Shown here: positions 40,701 to 47,853 of the stretch, piece after piece | How positions within the stretch are numbered: position 1 is the stretch's first letter | Layout of the letters: every line of letters begins with the position of its first letter | NCBI GenBank assembly: GCA_002379985.1 | Contig: DFVG01000036.1 | Span: 1-54,822 of the forward strand | Length of the DNA stretch: 54,822 bases | From: Flavobacteriaceae bacterium UBA4166 | GTDB taxonomy: Bacteria; Bacteroidota; Bacteroidia; Flavobacteriales; Flavobacteriaceae | Reading direction: 5' to 3' | Notes under the pieces: model-generated | The model's database searches: none | Seen by the model: the letters and a program-made list of their open reading frames with translations, nothing else | What the model was told of the DNA's origin: nothing | Position numbers and translations under genes: made by a program

Positions 40701-41097
40701 ATCAAAAAGTAGCTATCCTGTTCAAAAAACAGAAGCCGAATGGCGAGAATTATTAGGCCCTGATCGCTACCGAATTCTGCGAGAAAAGGGAACTGAGCGT
40801 CCCTTTACCGGAACCTATAATTTATTTTTTGAAGAAGGAACGTACGTGTGTGGAGCCTGTCACACGCCGCTGTTTGAAAGCGACCACAAATTTGAAAGTA
40901 AATGTGGGTGGCCGTCTTTTGATGAAGCCAAAGAGGGTGCCATAGAGTATGTGAGAGATACGACGCATGGGATGATCAGGACAGAGATCTTGTGCGCTAA
41001 TTGTGGTAGTCACTTGGGTCATGTGTTTAACGACGGACCCACAGAAACTGGACAACGCTACTGTGTCAACTCACTTTCCGTAGATTTTAAAGAATAA
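40690..41097 (+). CDS. msrB: Methionine-R-sulfoxide reductase B, cytosolic copy
   Basis: A 135-residue MsrB without any signal. It has EAEWRELLGPDRYRILREKGTERPF, the zinc pairs CGAC and CANC, CGWPSFDE, LGHVFNDGPTETGQRYCVNSLSVDF with the catalytic cysteine. It is a tandem paralogue of the preceding exported enzyme and overlaps it by 11 bases (the start could also be the second ATG at 40693). It ends at a terminator at 41119. Confidence 0.93.
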   Translation: MMNKSKSSYPVQKTEAEWRELLGPDRYRILREKGTERPFTGTYNLFFEEGTYVCGACHTPLFESDHKFESKCGWPSFDEAKEGAIEYVRDTTHGMIRTEILCANCGSHLGHVFNDGPTETGQRYCVNSLSVDFKE

Positions 41098-41118
41098 ACG
41101 CTTAAAAATAATGAGTAG

Positions 41119-41148
41119 AAGCACCTTGTAGCTCAAGGTGCTTTTTTC
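41119..41148 (+). terminator. Terminator after the msrB pair
   Basis: AGCACCTTG pairs with CAAGGTGCT with a five-base loop and six T following, 22 bases past the msrB stop. Confidence 0.85.
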
Positions 41149-41223
41149 GTTTAGTAGAACCCTTCGCCATTCAGCGAACATTTCGTAAATTCGTGGGCTC
41201 AAAGAACAGACAAACACCATACC

Positions 41224-42600
41224 ATGAGTAAATATGATATCATTGTTGTAGGAAGCGGGCCCGGAGGATATGTTACGGCCATTAGAGCTTCACAATTAGG
41301 ATTTAAAACCGCCATTGTAGAAAAAGAAAGCTTAGGAGGCGTATGCCTCAACTGGGGGTGTATTCCCACCAAAGCGTTGTTGAAGAGTGCTGAAGTTTTT
41401 GATTATCTGAATCATGCTGAAGATTACGGATTAAGCGTGAAAGAGGCTGATAAAGATTTTACCAAAGTGGTAGAACGCAGTCGTGGCGTTGCCGATGGAA
41501 TGAGCAAAGGCGTTCAATTCTTAATGAAAAAGAACAAGATCGATGTCATTGAAGGCTTCGGAAAGATAAAACCCGGAAAGAAAGTGGATGTGGATGGAAA
41601 AGAATATTCCGCAGACCACATCATTGTTGCAACAGGGGCGCGTTCACGCGAACTTCCAAACTTGAAACAAGATGGTGAAAAAGTGATCGGTTATCGAGAA
41701 GCGATGAGCTTGAAGAAGCAACCCAAAAGCATGATCGTTGTGGGAAGTGGTGCCATTGGAGTGGAATTTGCCCACTTTTATAATACGATGGGCACCGAAG
41801 TAACCATTGTTGAATTCTTACCCAATGTAGTTCCCTTAGAAGACGAAGAAGTGTCAAAACAATTTGAGCGATCCTTTAAGAAAGCGGGAATTAAGGTAAT
41901 GACAAATTCTTCAGTAGAAAGCCTTGATACTTCCGGAAAGAATGTAAAAGCGACGGTAAAAACAAAAAAAGGAGAAGAAACGCTTGAGGCGGAAGTGGTC
42001 CTTTCCGCAGTCGGTATTAGTGCAAACTTGGAGAACATCGGGTTAGAAGACGTTGGTATTGTAACCGATAAAGGTAAGATCCTTGTGAACGATTGGTATC
42101 AAACCAATATTCCGGGTTATTATGCCATTGGTGATGTAGTTCCCGGTCCGGCTTTGGCGCATGTCGCTTCCGCGGAAGGAATTACCTGTGTTGAAAAAAT
42201 TGCCGGTATGCATGTGGAGCCGATCGATTACGGAAACATCCCCGGATGTACGTATGCAACACCTGAAATCGCCAGCGTAGGTATGACCGAAAAGCAGGCC
42301 AAAGAAGCCGGATACGAACTCAAAGTTGGTAAATTTCCTTTTTCGGCTAGCGGAAAAGCTAGTGCTGCCGGAAAGAAAGACGGTTTTGTAAAAGTGATCT
42401 TCGATGCGAAGTACGGAGAATGGTTAGGCTGCCATATGATTGGTGCCGGAGTGACCGATATGATCGCCGAAGCAGTTTTAGGAAGAAAACTAGAAACTAC
42501 GGGACACGAAGTACTGAAAGCCGTGCACCCCCACCCTACGATGAGTGAAGCGGTGATGGAAGCCGTTGCCGATGCCTACGATGAAGTGATTCATTTATAA
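41224..42600 (+). CDS. lpdA: Dihydrolipoyl dehydrogenase (E3)
   Basis: A 458-residue flavoprotein that reoxidises dihydrolipoamide of 2-oxoacid dehydrogenases and the glycine cleavage H protein (gcvT is also in the window). FAD-binding GSGPGGYVTAI, the redox disulfide at Cys41 and Cys46 (GVCLNWGCIPTK), the NAD loop VVGSGAIGVEFAHF, AIGDVVPGPALAHVA and the dimer-interface HPHPTMSEA are all present. A near-consensus -7 box (TAAATTCG, 41186-41193) lies upstream. It ends at a bidirectional terminator. Confidence 0.95.
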   Translation: MSKYDIIVVGSGPGGYVTAIRASQLGFKTAIVEKESLGGVCLNWGCIPTKALLKSAEVFDYLNHAEDYGLSVKEADKDFTKVVERSRGVADGMSKGVQFLMKKNKIDVIEGFGKIKPGKKVDVDGKEYSADHIIVATGARSRELPNLKQDGEKVIGYREAMSLKKQPKSMIVVGSGAIGVEFAHFYNTMGTEVTIVEFLPNVVPLEDEEVSKQFERSFKKAGIKVMTNSSVESLDTSGKNVKATVKTKKGEETLEAEVVLSAVGISANLENIGLEDVGIVTDKGKILVNDWYQTNIPGYYAIGDVVPGPALAHVASAEGITCVEKIAGMHVEPIDYGNIPGCTYATPEIASVGMTEKQAKEAGYELKVGKFPFSASGKASAAGKKDGFVKVIFDAKYGEWLGCHMIGAGVTDMIAEAVLGRKLETTGHEVLKAVHPHPTMSEAVMEAVADAYDEVIHL

Positions 42601-42615
42601 TTAAAATCAGAGAAT

Positions 42616-42643
42616 AAAAACCTCGGCCATGACCGAGGTTTTT
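42616..42643. terminator. Bidirectional terminator
   Basis: AAAAACCTCGG pairs with CCGAGGTTTTT; lies between the convergent lpdA and aroQ genes, 15 bases past the lpdA stop and directly against the aroQ stop. Confidence 0.9.
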
Positions 42644-43072
42644 TTATGCTTTATTTTGAGCGACAAAGCTTTCTATGGCCAGCTCGTAACTTTGGAGTCC
42701 GAAGCCCACGATCACCCCCTTAGCTCCTTGTGCAATATAGCTTTGGTGTCGGTAGCCTTCTCGTTGGAAGGTGTTGGAGATATGTACTTCTACCACTGGA
42801 GTTTCAATCGCTTTTACAGCGTCTCCGATTCCAATGGAGGTGTGAGTATATGCAGCCGCATTTAAAATAATTCCGTCGTAGGAATAGCCAACTTCCTGAA
42901 GCTTGTCGATGAGCTCACCTTCGATATTCGACTGAAAGTGTGCCAGTTCTACGTCTTTGTATTTGAATTGTAATTCTGAAAAGAAATCATCAAACGATAA
43001 GTCACCATAGATATCGGTTTCTCGTTTTCCGAGGAGGTTTAGATTGGGGCCGTTGATGATGATGAGTTTCAT
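42644..43072 (-). CDS. aroQ: 3-dehydroquinate dehydratase, type II
   Basis: A 142-residue AroQ, third enzyme of the shikimate pathway. INGPNLNLLGKRETDIYG at the N-terminus contains the active-site Tyr region, FQSNIEGELIDKLQE, LNAAAYTHTS and the VEVHISN histidine complete the family signature. It follows the terminator of the next upstream barrel gene and stands alone. Confidence 0.94.
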   Translation of the reverse strand: MKLIIINGPNLNLLGKRETDIYGDLSFDDFFSELQFKYKDVELAHFQSNIEGELIDKLQEVGYSYDGIILNAAAYTHTSIGIGDAVKAIETPVVEVHISNTFQREGYRHQSYIAQGAKGVIVGFGLQSYELAIESFVAQNKA

Positions 43073-43091
43073 AGCTTCAAATATAGAAAAT

Positions 43092-43120
43092 AAAAAACGG
43101 GATGTTTAAGGACATCCCGT
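43092..43120 (-). terminator. Terminator of barrel gene 1
   Basis: ACGGGATGT pairs with ACATCCCGT across six bases, followed on the minus strand by six T. It lies 24 bases past the stop of the 43144 gene. Confidence 0.85.
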
Positions 43121-43143
43121 GATAAAATATGGAATTAGGAATA

Positions 43144-43665
43144 TTAGTTAAATCGATACCCTAGTCCTGCATTAAAGAAGTCTATTTTTGATGTGATCTG
43201 TGCGTTATCGGGGCCGTTGAAGTAGTTGTTTAACTGAAACACATATTTAGCATTCACATAGACTTTAGAAGTAATGTCGAAGCCAACTCCAGCACCGGCA
43301 CCAATATTGAACTTGGTGAAGTCTTCAAATATTTCTTCAAGCGTATAAGTAATTTGTGGTCCGGCTTGTAGATAGAACTTGTTTACCGGATAGAATTTGA
43401 TCATTAAAGGAGCTTGTAAAAAGTTGGAACCGTCAATACTCATAAATACGAGATCTGCAGCAAAATGAAGTTTTTCAGTAATTTCGTTATTTATGGTTAT
43501 TCCTCCATAGAGACCGCTTTGTCCCTCTGAATTCTTATCGCCCATAATGGTTAGCTTTGCATTACCATTAACATATCCTGCGGTTACACCAAAACTTGTA
43601 TTTTGACCAAAAGATACTGCAGTAAAAGCGATAAAAAGTAATCTAAAAAGTAATTGTTTTCTCAT
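43144..43665 (-). CDS. Small outer-membrane beta-barrel protein 1
   Basis: A 173-residue protein of the PorT-like barrel group. Signal peptide (LLFRLLFIAFTAVSFGQ), then alternating strands with polar/aromatic alternation, LYGGITINNEITEKLHFAADLVF, MIKFYPVNKFYLQAGPQITYTL, and a C-terminal FFNAGLGYRFN ending in aromatic plus Asn as in outer-membrane barrels. It is the most distant of the four barrels encoded together. Function unknown. Confidence 0.85.
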   Translation of the reverse strand: MRKQLLFRLLFIAFTAVSFGQNTSFGVTAGYVNGNAKLTIMGDKNSEGQSGLYGGITINNEITEKLHFAADLVFMSIDGSNFLQAPLMIKFYPVNKFYLQAGPQITYTLEEIFEDFTKFNIGAGAGVGFDITSKVYVNAKYVFQLNNYFNGPDNAQITSKIDFFNAGLGYRFN

Positions 43666-43798
43666 GTTTTAATAAATTGATTTCAGACAAATAAACTTTA
43701 TTTGAAAGCGCTAGCAAAATTAAAGTTGTTGCTCCTCTGTTATATTCCTGAAGATGATTTCGTTACCCCTAAAACTTTAACATTTCGCAGCAAGACAT

Positions 43799-43827
43799 AA
43801 AAAAAGCGAGACGTTTGGTCTCGCTTT
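43799..43827 (-). terminator. Terminator of barrel gene 2
   Basis: AAAGCGAGAC pairs with GTCTCGCTTT across five bases; minus strand continues with T-run. It lies 23 bases past the stop at 43850. Confidence 0.87.
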
Positions 43828-43849
43828 ATAGGTTTTTTAGGGGATCTGA

Positions 43850-44347
43850 TTAATTAAATCCAAATTCAACTCCGAAAAGAACTGCTGAAACGGTTATACC
43901 ATCACCAGCTATTCCAGAATATCCTAACGTAGCCGCAACCGGACCGAAATCGTATAATGCGTGGGGTTTATAATAGAAACCACCATCAAGACCATCACTT
44001 AAGCCAACAGCATATCCAAGATCTGCACCGAACCAAAAGTTATCCACCGGACTAAATCGAGCGGTACCAGAAATCGGCAAAAAGGTTTCATCCCTACTTA
44101 TATCATCCCCAAGAATATTAGTGAAGGTTTCACCAAAGAAGTGCTGTACTCCGGCAGACGGTCCCGCTTGAAAGCTGTCATTGATCTCAAAGAGATAGCC
44201 CAACTCAACTGCTATAGCAAAAACTGTGAAGTTATCGGCATCGCCAACTGGAACTCCACCTTGGGCGCCTACCCTAAATTGATTTTGTGCTTGGGTCATG
44301 CCCATCGCAAAAATGGCAAATAATCCTAATAGTACTAATTTTTTCAT
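43850..44347 (-). CDS. Small outer-membrane beta-barrel protein 2
   Basis: A 165-residue barrel with a signal peptide (LVLLGLFAIFAMGMTQAQ). The mature part has eight or so strands, with VELGYLFEINDSFQAGPSAGVQHFF, NFWFGADLGYAVGLS and a C-terminal VEFGFN, matching the last-strand rule for barrel insertion. It has its own terminator and appears to be a single gene. Function unknown. Confidence 0.85.
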   Translation of the reverse strand: MKKLVLLGLFAIFAMGMTQAQNQFRVGAQGGVPVGDADNFTVFAIAVELGYLFEINDSFQAGPSAGVQHFFGETFTNILGDDISRDETFLPISGTARFSPVDNFWFGADLGYAVGLSDGLDGGFYYKPHALYDFGPVAATLGYSGIAGDGITVSAVLFGVEFGFN

Positions 44348-44437
44348 TTTTAAAAGGTTTGGTTAATAGACACTTAAATTACAAAAATTTATTTAGCTGC
44401 TTTTAGGGCATCTGCCGTACTTATGAACAGAAATAAT

Positions 44438-44459
44438 AACAGGGCCCTAGGGCCCTGTT
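44438..44459. repeat. Perfect GC-rich palindrome
   Basis: AACAGGGCCCT followed by its exact reverse complement, 22 bases without a gap, in an AT-rich gap. It sits 24 bases past the stop of barrel gene 3. It could form a hairpin with a CTAG loop, but the T-run on the minus strand is weak. Confidence 0.7.
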
Positions 44460-44482
44460 GTATATCACAATATGATATGTTA

Positions 44483-45127
44483 TTAGAATTTAAATCCTAC
44501 AGATAGCGATAATACGGAGTTGACAAGGTCATCTTCAACATCTTCTCCTTGCGCATCATCAACATCTTCCGGTACATTACTGAGCCCGTAGATGTAGCGT
44601 CCTTGAAAGAATAATCCGTTATCCAATTGGTAGGCTAAACCACCGCCGATTCCCAAATCAAAGCCCGAAACTTCGTCTTTGATATCATCTTCACCAGTAA
44701 TTTCAAAATCACCATCAGTATCGCCGCCAGTCACCTCGAGTTCCTGTTTTGCATTGATATTAAAACCAAATTGAGGTCCGGCCTCAATACTAAGGCCATC
44801 TATCAAATAGAATTTAGCCATCACGGGTACATTTAAGTAGTCTAGCTTCACTTTTGTTTCAAATTCGGTACCATCGAAGGATTCTTTTGATTGTAGTCCT
44901 TGTTGTGAGTACACCAACTCGGGCTGAATTGCAAATCGTTCACTCAACGGTATTTCCGCTAAGAAACCAACATGAAATCCGGTTCGCCCGTCGGCATCTT
45001 CCAAGGCCTCCCCAGAAAGCTTAGCAAAGTTCACACCTGCTTTTGCTCCCAGTTTTACATCTTGGGCAATCATCGTAGATGTTCCGAAAATTAGAGTTGT
45101 TGCTACTAATAACACATACTTTTTCAT
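44483..45127 (-). CDS. Small outer-membrane beta-barrel protein 3
   Basis: A 214-residue barrel protein. Signal (YVLLVATTLIFGTSTMIAQ), then LGAKAGVNFAKLSGEALED, GFHVGFLAEIPLSERFAIQPELVYSQQGL, YLNVPVMAKFYLIDGLSIEAGPQFGF and C-terminal LSVGFKF. This matches the PorT-family outer-membrane barrel pattern. It is similar to barrel 4 next door (GVKAGVNFSNV, LDYVNIPIVLKLYIAKGFHAQIGPQFG), so the two are paralogues. An acidic extracellular loop (EDDIKDEV, DVDDAQGEDVEDD) is notable. Function unknown. Confidence 0.88.
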   Translation of the reverse strand: MKKYVLLVATTLIFGTSTMIAQDVKLGAKAGVNFAKLSGEALEDADGRTGFHVGFLAEIPLSERFAIQPELVYSQQGLQSKESFDGTEFETKVKLDYLNVPVMAKFYLIDGLSIEAGPQFGFNINAKQELEVTGGDTDGDFEITGEDDIKDEVSGFDLGIGGGLAYQLDNGLFFQGRYIYGLSNVPEDVDDAQGEDVEDDLVNSVLSLSVGFKF

Positions 45128-45211
45128 AAGGGTTGTTTTAAAAGTTTGGTCAAATCTATAAAGTGTTTCGCCACCTTTTTCCCAACAAAACCTTATAAAA
45201 TCCTTAAACTA

Positions 45212-45766
45212 TTATAAAAAAGAATATCCCAGAGACAAGGTAAACACACTGTTATTACTCTCGTCAAAGACGGGACCGTCTGAGATAGAATTGATTCCGA
45301 AGTTATACCGTCCTTCCAAGCGTAATCCAAGAGGAATATCGAGTCCGAGTCCTACCACTCCTGAAAAGTCAAAATTGTTCGTAGCAATATCGTTTACCAC
45401 TTCTCCGGCTCCTGTTTGCGTATCATCATTGATAAGAACACCAAACTGCGGTCCTATTTGTGCATGAAATCCTTTCGCAATGTATAATTTTAAAACAATA
45501 GGAATATTAACATAATCTAAGTTAAATTCTCCAGCGTCAAGCTCGGCACCTTGCTGAGAAAATAGCACGTCGGCTTGCATTCCCACATTGTCGTTAAACT
45601 TTCCGCCAACAAATCCTCCTACTACAAAACCGGTTTTGTTATCAAATCCGCTTGCATCGGTAACATTAGAAAAGTTCACACCGGCTTTAACTCCTAGGTC
45701 GAGTCCTTGTGCGCTTACTGAAGTTGCTGCAAAAAGAAGGCAAATAGCAATACATAGATGTTTCAT
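45212..45766 (-). CDS. Small outer-membrane beta-barrel protein 4
   Basis: A 184-residue PorT-family-like barrel, clear paralogue of barrel 3: LGVKAGVNFSNVTDASGFDNKTGFVVGGFVGG, then MQADVLFSQQGAELD, LDYVNIPIVLKLYIAKGFHAQIGPQFG and C-terminal LSLGYSFL. Signal peptide HLCIAICLLFAATSVSAQ. The reading frame starts at 45766. It is divergent from xerD, with a T/A-rich perfect palindrome (45848-45867) in between. Function unknown. Confidence 0.88.
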   Translation of the reverse strand: MKHLCIAICLLFAATSVSAQGLDLGVKAGVNFSNVTDASGFDNKTGFVVGGFVGGKFNDNVGMQADVLFSQQGAELDAGEFNLDYVNIPIVLKLYIAKGFHAQIGPQFGVLINDDTQTGAGEVVNDIATNNFDFSGVVGLGLDIPLGLRLEGRYNFGINSISDGPVFDESNNSVFTLSLGYSFL

Positions 45767-45847
45767 AATGAGTTGTTTTTGAGTTACTGTTATTTAAATA
45801 TACTTGATAAACGGGAATCAAGACGGTTATATTCTTTAATTTTTCTT

Positions 45848-45867
45848 TTTTTTCAGTACTGAAAAAA
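45848..45867. promoter_or_regulatory. Perfect AT-rich palindrome upstream of xerD
   Basis: Six T, CAGTACTG, six A make a 20-base perfect palindrome, 14 bases before the xerD ATG and between divergent genes. It could be a dyad operator, or a bidirectional hairpin; the AT-rich flanks continue with further T and A. Confidence 0.5.
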
Positions 45868-45880
45868 GTATCATCGTACT

Positions 45881-46783
45881 ATGAAATGGCAAGAAGCGCT
45901 TCAGGAGTATACCCGGTATTTGCGATTAGAGCGTGGGCTTTCGCAAAATACCATCTCAAATTATACGTTCGATATCGAAAAATTATCAAATTGGCTGGAG
46001 GCACATGATATCAAAGAAACGCCTATTGCTATTTCAGAAAAGACAATCCAGGAATATCTCTATGAAGTCGCCAAGAATATTAGTCGGGCAACACAAAGCC
46101 GATATCTTTCCAGTTTGCGTGGCTTTTTTACATTTTTGAATTTTGAAGGGTATCGCGATACCAATCCGCTAGCTTTAATGGAGAGTCCGAAACTTGGTAG
46201 AAAATTACCGGACACCTTATCCATTTCCGAAATTGACCAATTAATTGGCGCCATTGATCTTAGCAAACCACAGGGCGAACGCAATCGAGCGATGTTGGAA
46301 ACACTATATGGTTGCGGATTGCGGGTTTCTGAATTAGTAACGTTACGAATTTCAGATCTTTATTTTGAGGAAGGATTTATACAGGTGTTAGGGAAAGGAA
46401 ACAAACAACGACTTGTTCCTATTGGTGCTGCTACCATGAAATACATTACTCTTTATAAAAATGAAGTTCGAAATCATCAAGAAGTTGTTGCTGCCTTTCA
46501 AGATACATTGTTTCTGAACCGCCGCGGAAAAGGACTCACGCGGGCGATGGTGTTTACCATTGTTAAGAATGCTGCGGAAAAAGCAGGCATTCGCAAAAAT
46601 GTGAGTCCGCATACCTTCCGACATTCTTTTGCCACCCATTTACTTGAAAATGGTGCGGATCTTCGGGCCATTCAACAGATGCTAGGTCATGAAAGCATTA
46701 CCACCACTGAAATCTACACACATCTTGACAAAACACATCTCACCAAAGTCCTTCACACATTTCACCCTAGAAGAAAGGGTTAA
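45881..46783 (+). CDS. xerD: Tyrosine recombinase XerD
   Basis: A 300-residue Xer-type site-specific recombinase. The N-terminal SAM-like domain (FTYLRLERGLSQNTISNY) is followed by the catalytic domain with the active-site residues: Arg in GCGLRVSELVTL, Lys in GKGNKQRLVPI, HxxR in HTFRHSFATHLL, His in LGHESITTTEIYTH, and Tyr nucleophile in EIYTH. The pattern fits XerD/XerC, resolving chromosome dimers with FtsK; there is no sign of integrative mobility around it. XerC versus XerD cannot be told with certainty. Confidence 0.9.
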   Translation: MKWQEALQEYTRYLRLERGLSQNTISNYTFDIEKLSNWLEAHDIKETPIAISEKTIQEYLYEVAKNISRATQSRYLSSLRGFFTFLNFEGYRDTNPLALMESPKLGRKLPDTLSISEIDQLIGAIDLSKPQGERNRAMLETLYGCGLRVSELVTLRISDLYFEEGFIQVLGKGNKQRLVPIGAATMKYITLYKNEVRNHQEVVAAFQDTLFLNRRGKGLTRAMVFTIVKNAAEKAGIRKNVSPHTFRHSFATHLLENGADLRAIQQMLGHESITTTEIYTHLDKTHLTKVLHTFHPRRKG

Positions 46784-46863
46784 AAATAAGCTAAACACGC
46801 GCATTTTCTTTCAGAAATTGAGAGGGTTCATTACTTTCAGAAGATAACTTGAAAATCAAAAAA

Positions 46864-47811
46864 ATGAAAACCTTACAATTCGATAATAAAGATACTGTTC
46901 ACGCCATTGGACTGGGAACGTGGAAGAATAAAGGAAATGACGTAAAAAATGCGGTGAAAGAAGCTTTGCATGCCGGATTTCGCCATATAGACACTGCGGC
47001 CATCTATGGAAACGAAGAAGAGATTGGTGAAGCCTTGGCGGAAGTATTTGCAGAGGGAGAAATCAATCGCGAGGATGTTTTTGTAACCTCCAAATTATGG
47101 AATGATGCACACCAAAAAGGGTATGTAATTCCAGCTATACAAGACTCACTTAAAAAATTACAATTAGATTACTTAGACCTCTATCTTATTCATTGGCCGG
47201 TCGCGTTGAAACCGGGTGTTCATTTTCCACGAAAAGCAGACGACTATCTATCTCCGGAAGAATGCCCTATTAGTGAGACTTGGGAGCAAATGGAGCAAAT
47301 TAAAAAAGAGGGGTTGGCAAGACATATAGGAGTTTCAAACTTCAGTAAGAAAAAACTGCAAGACCTGGTTGCCAAGTCGAATATAAAACCTGAAATGAAT
47401 CAGATAGAAATGCATCCGCTCTTGCAGCAACCGGAATTAGTTGACTATTGCAAAGAAGAAGGAATCTTTATCACGGGATACTCTCCGCTAGGATCTGGAG
47501 ATCGTTCTGAGGACATGAAAGCAGCGGAAGAACCGAGCTTGATGGAACTTTCTGAGATCAAGAATATTGCTAAAAAACATAATGCCACCCCAGCGCAGGT
47601 ATTGATCAATTGGCAAACCGAGCGTGGTACAGCGGTCATTCCGAAGGCAACTTCCAAAGAACATATTGTTGCCAACTTTCAGGCAGCGCGCATCGCGTTA
47701 GAGGAAGAAGACATGCAATTGATCACAGAATTAGATAAGAACTTTCGCTTTATTACGGGTAAATTCTTTGAAGAACCTGAAAAGGGCTATGACAATATCT
47801 ACGATGAATAA
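46864..47811 (+). CDS. Aldo/keto reductase
   Basis: A 315-residue AKR starting at the ATG 46864 (MKTLQFDNKDTVHAIGLGTWK); an upstream TTG at 46849 is not needed. The catalytic tetrad is visible: Asp and Tyr in HIDTAAIYGNEEEIG, Lys in FVTSKLWN, His in YLIHWPV. NADPH binding is in VIPKATSKEHIVAN. Broad aldehyde and ketone reductase; substrate unknown. It ends at a bidirectional terminator. Confidence 0.92.
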   Translation: MKTLQFDNKDTVHAIGLGTWKNKGNDVKNAVKEALHAGFRHIDTAAIYGNEEEIGEALAEVFAEGEINREDVFVTSKLWNDAHQKGYVIPAIQDSLKKLQLDYLDLYLIHWPVALKPGVHFPRKADDYLSPEECPISETWEQMEQIKKEGLARHIGVSNFSKKKLQDLVAKSNIKPEMNQIEMHPLLQQPELVDYCKEEGIFITGYSPLGSGDRSEDMKAAEEPSLMELSEIKNIAKKHNATPAQVLINWQTERGTAVIPKATSKEHIVANFQAARIALEEEDMQLITELDKNFRFITGKFFEEPEKGYDNIYDE

Positions 47812-47823
47812 ATGAAAAGCAAT

Positions 47824-47853
47824 AAAAAAGCCTCCATTTTGGAGGCTTTTTTT
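47824..47853. terminator. Bidirectional terminator
   Basis: AAAAAGCCTCC pairs with GGAGGCTTTTT across a five-base loop. It serves the convergent aldo/keto reductase and rny genes; the rny stop lies in the T-run. Confidence 0.92.

Noticed and set aside
45881..46783. xerD as an integrase of a mobile element
   Set aside because: Its length and motifs fit chromosomal Xer, and no element boundary or cargo is near it.
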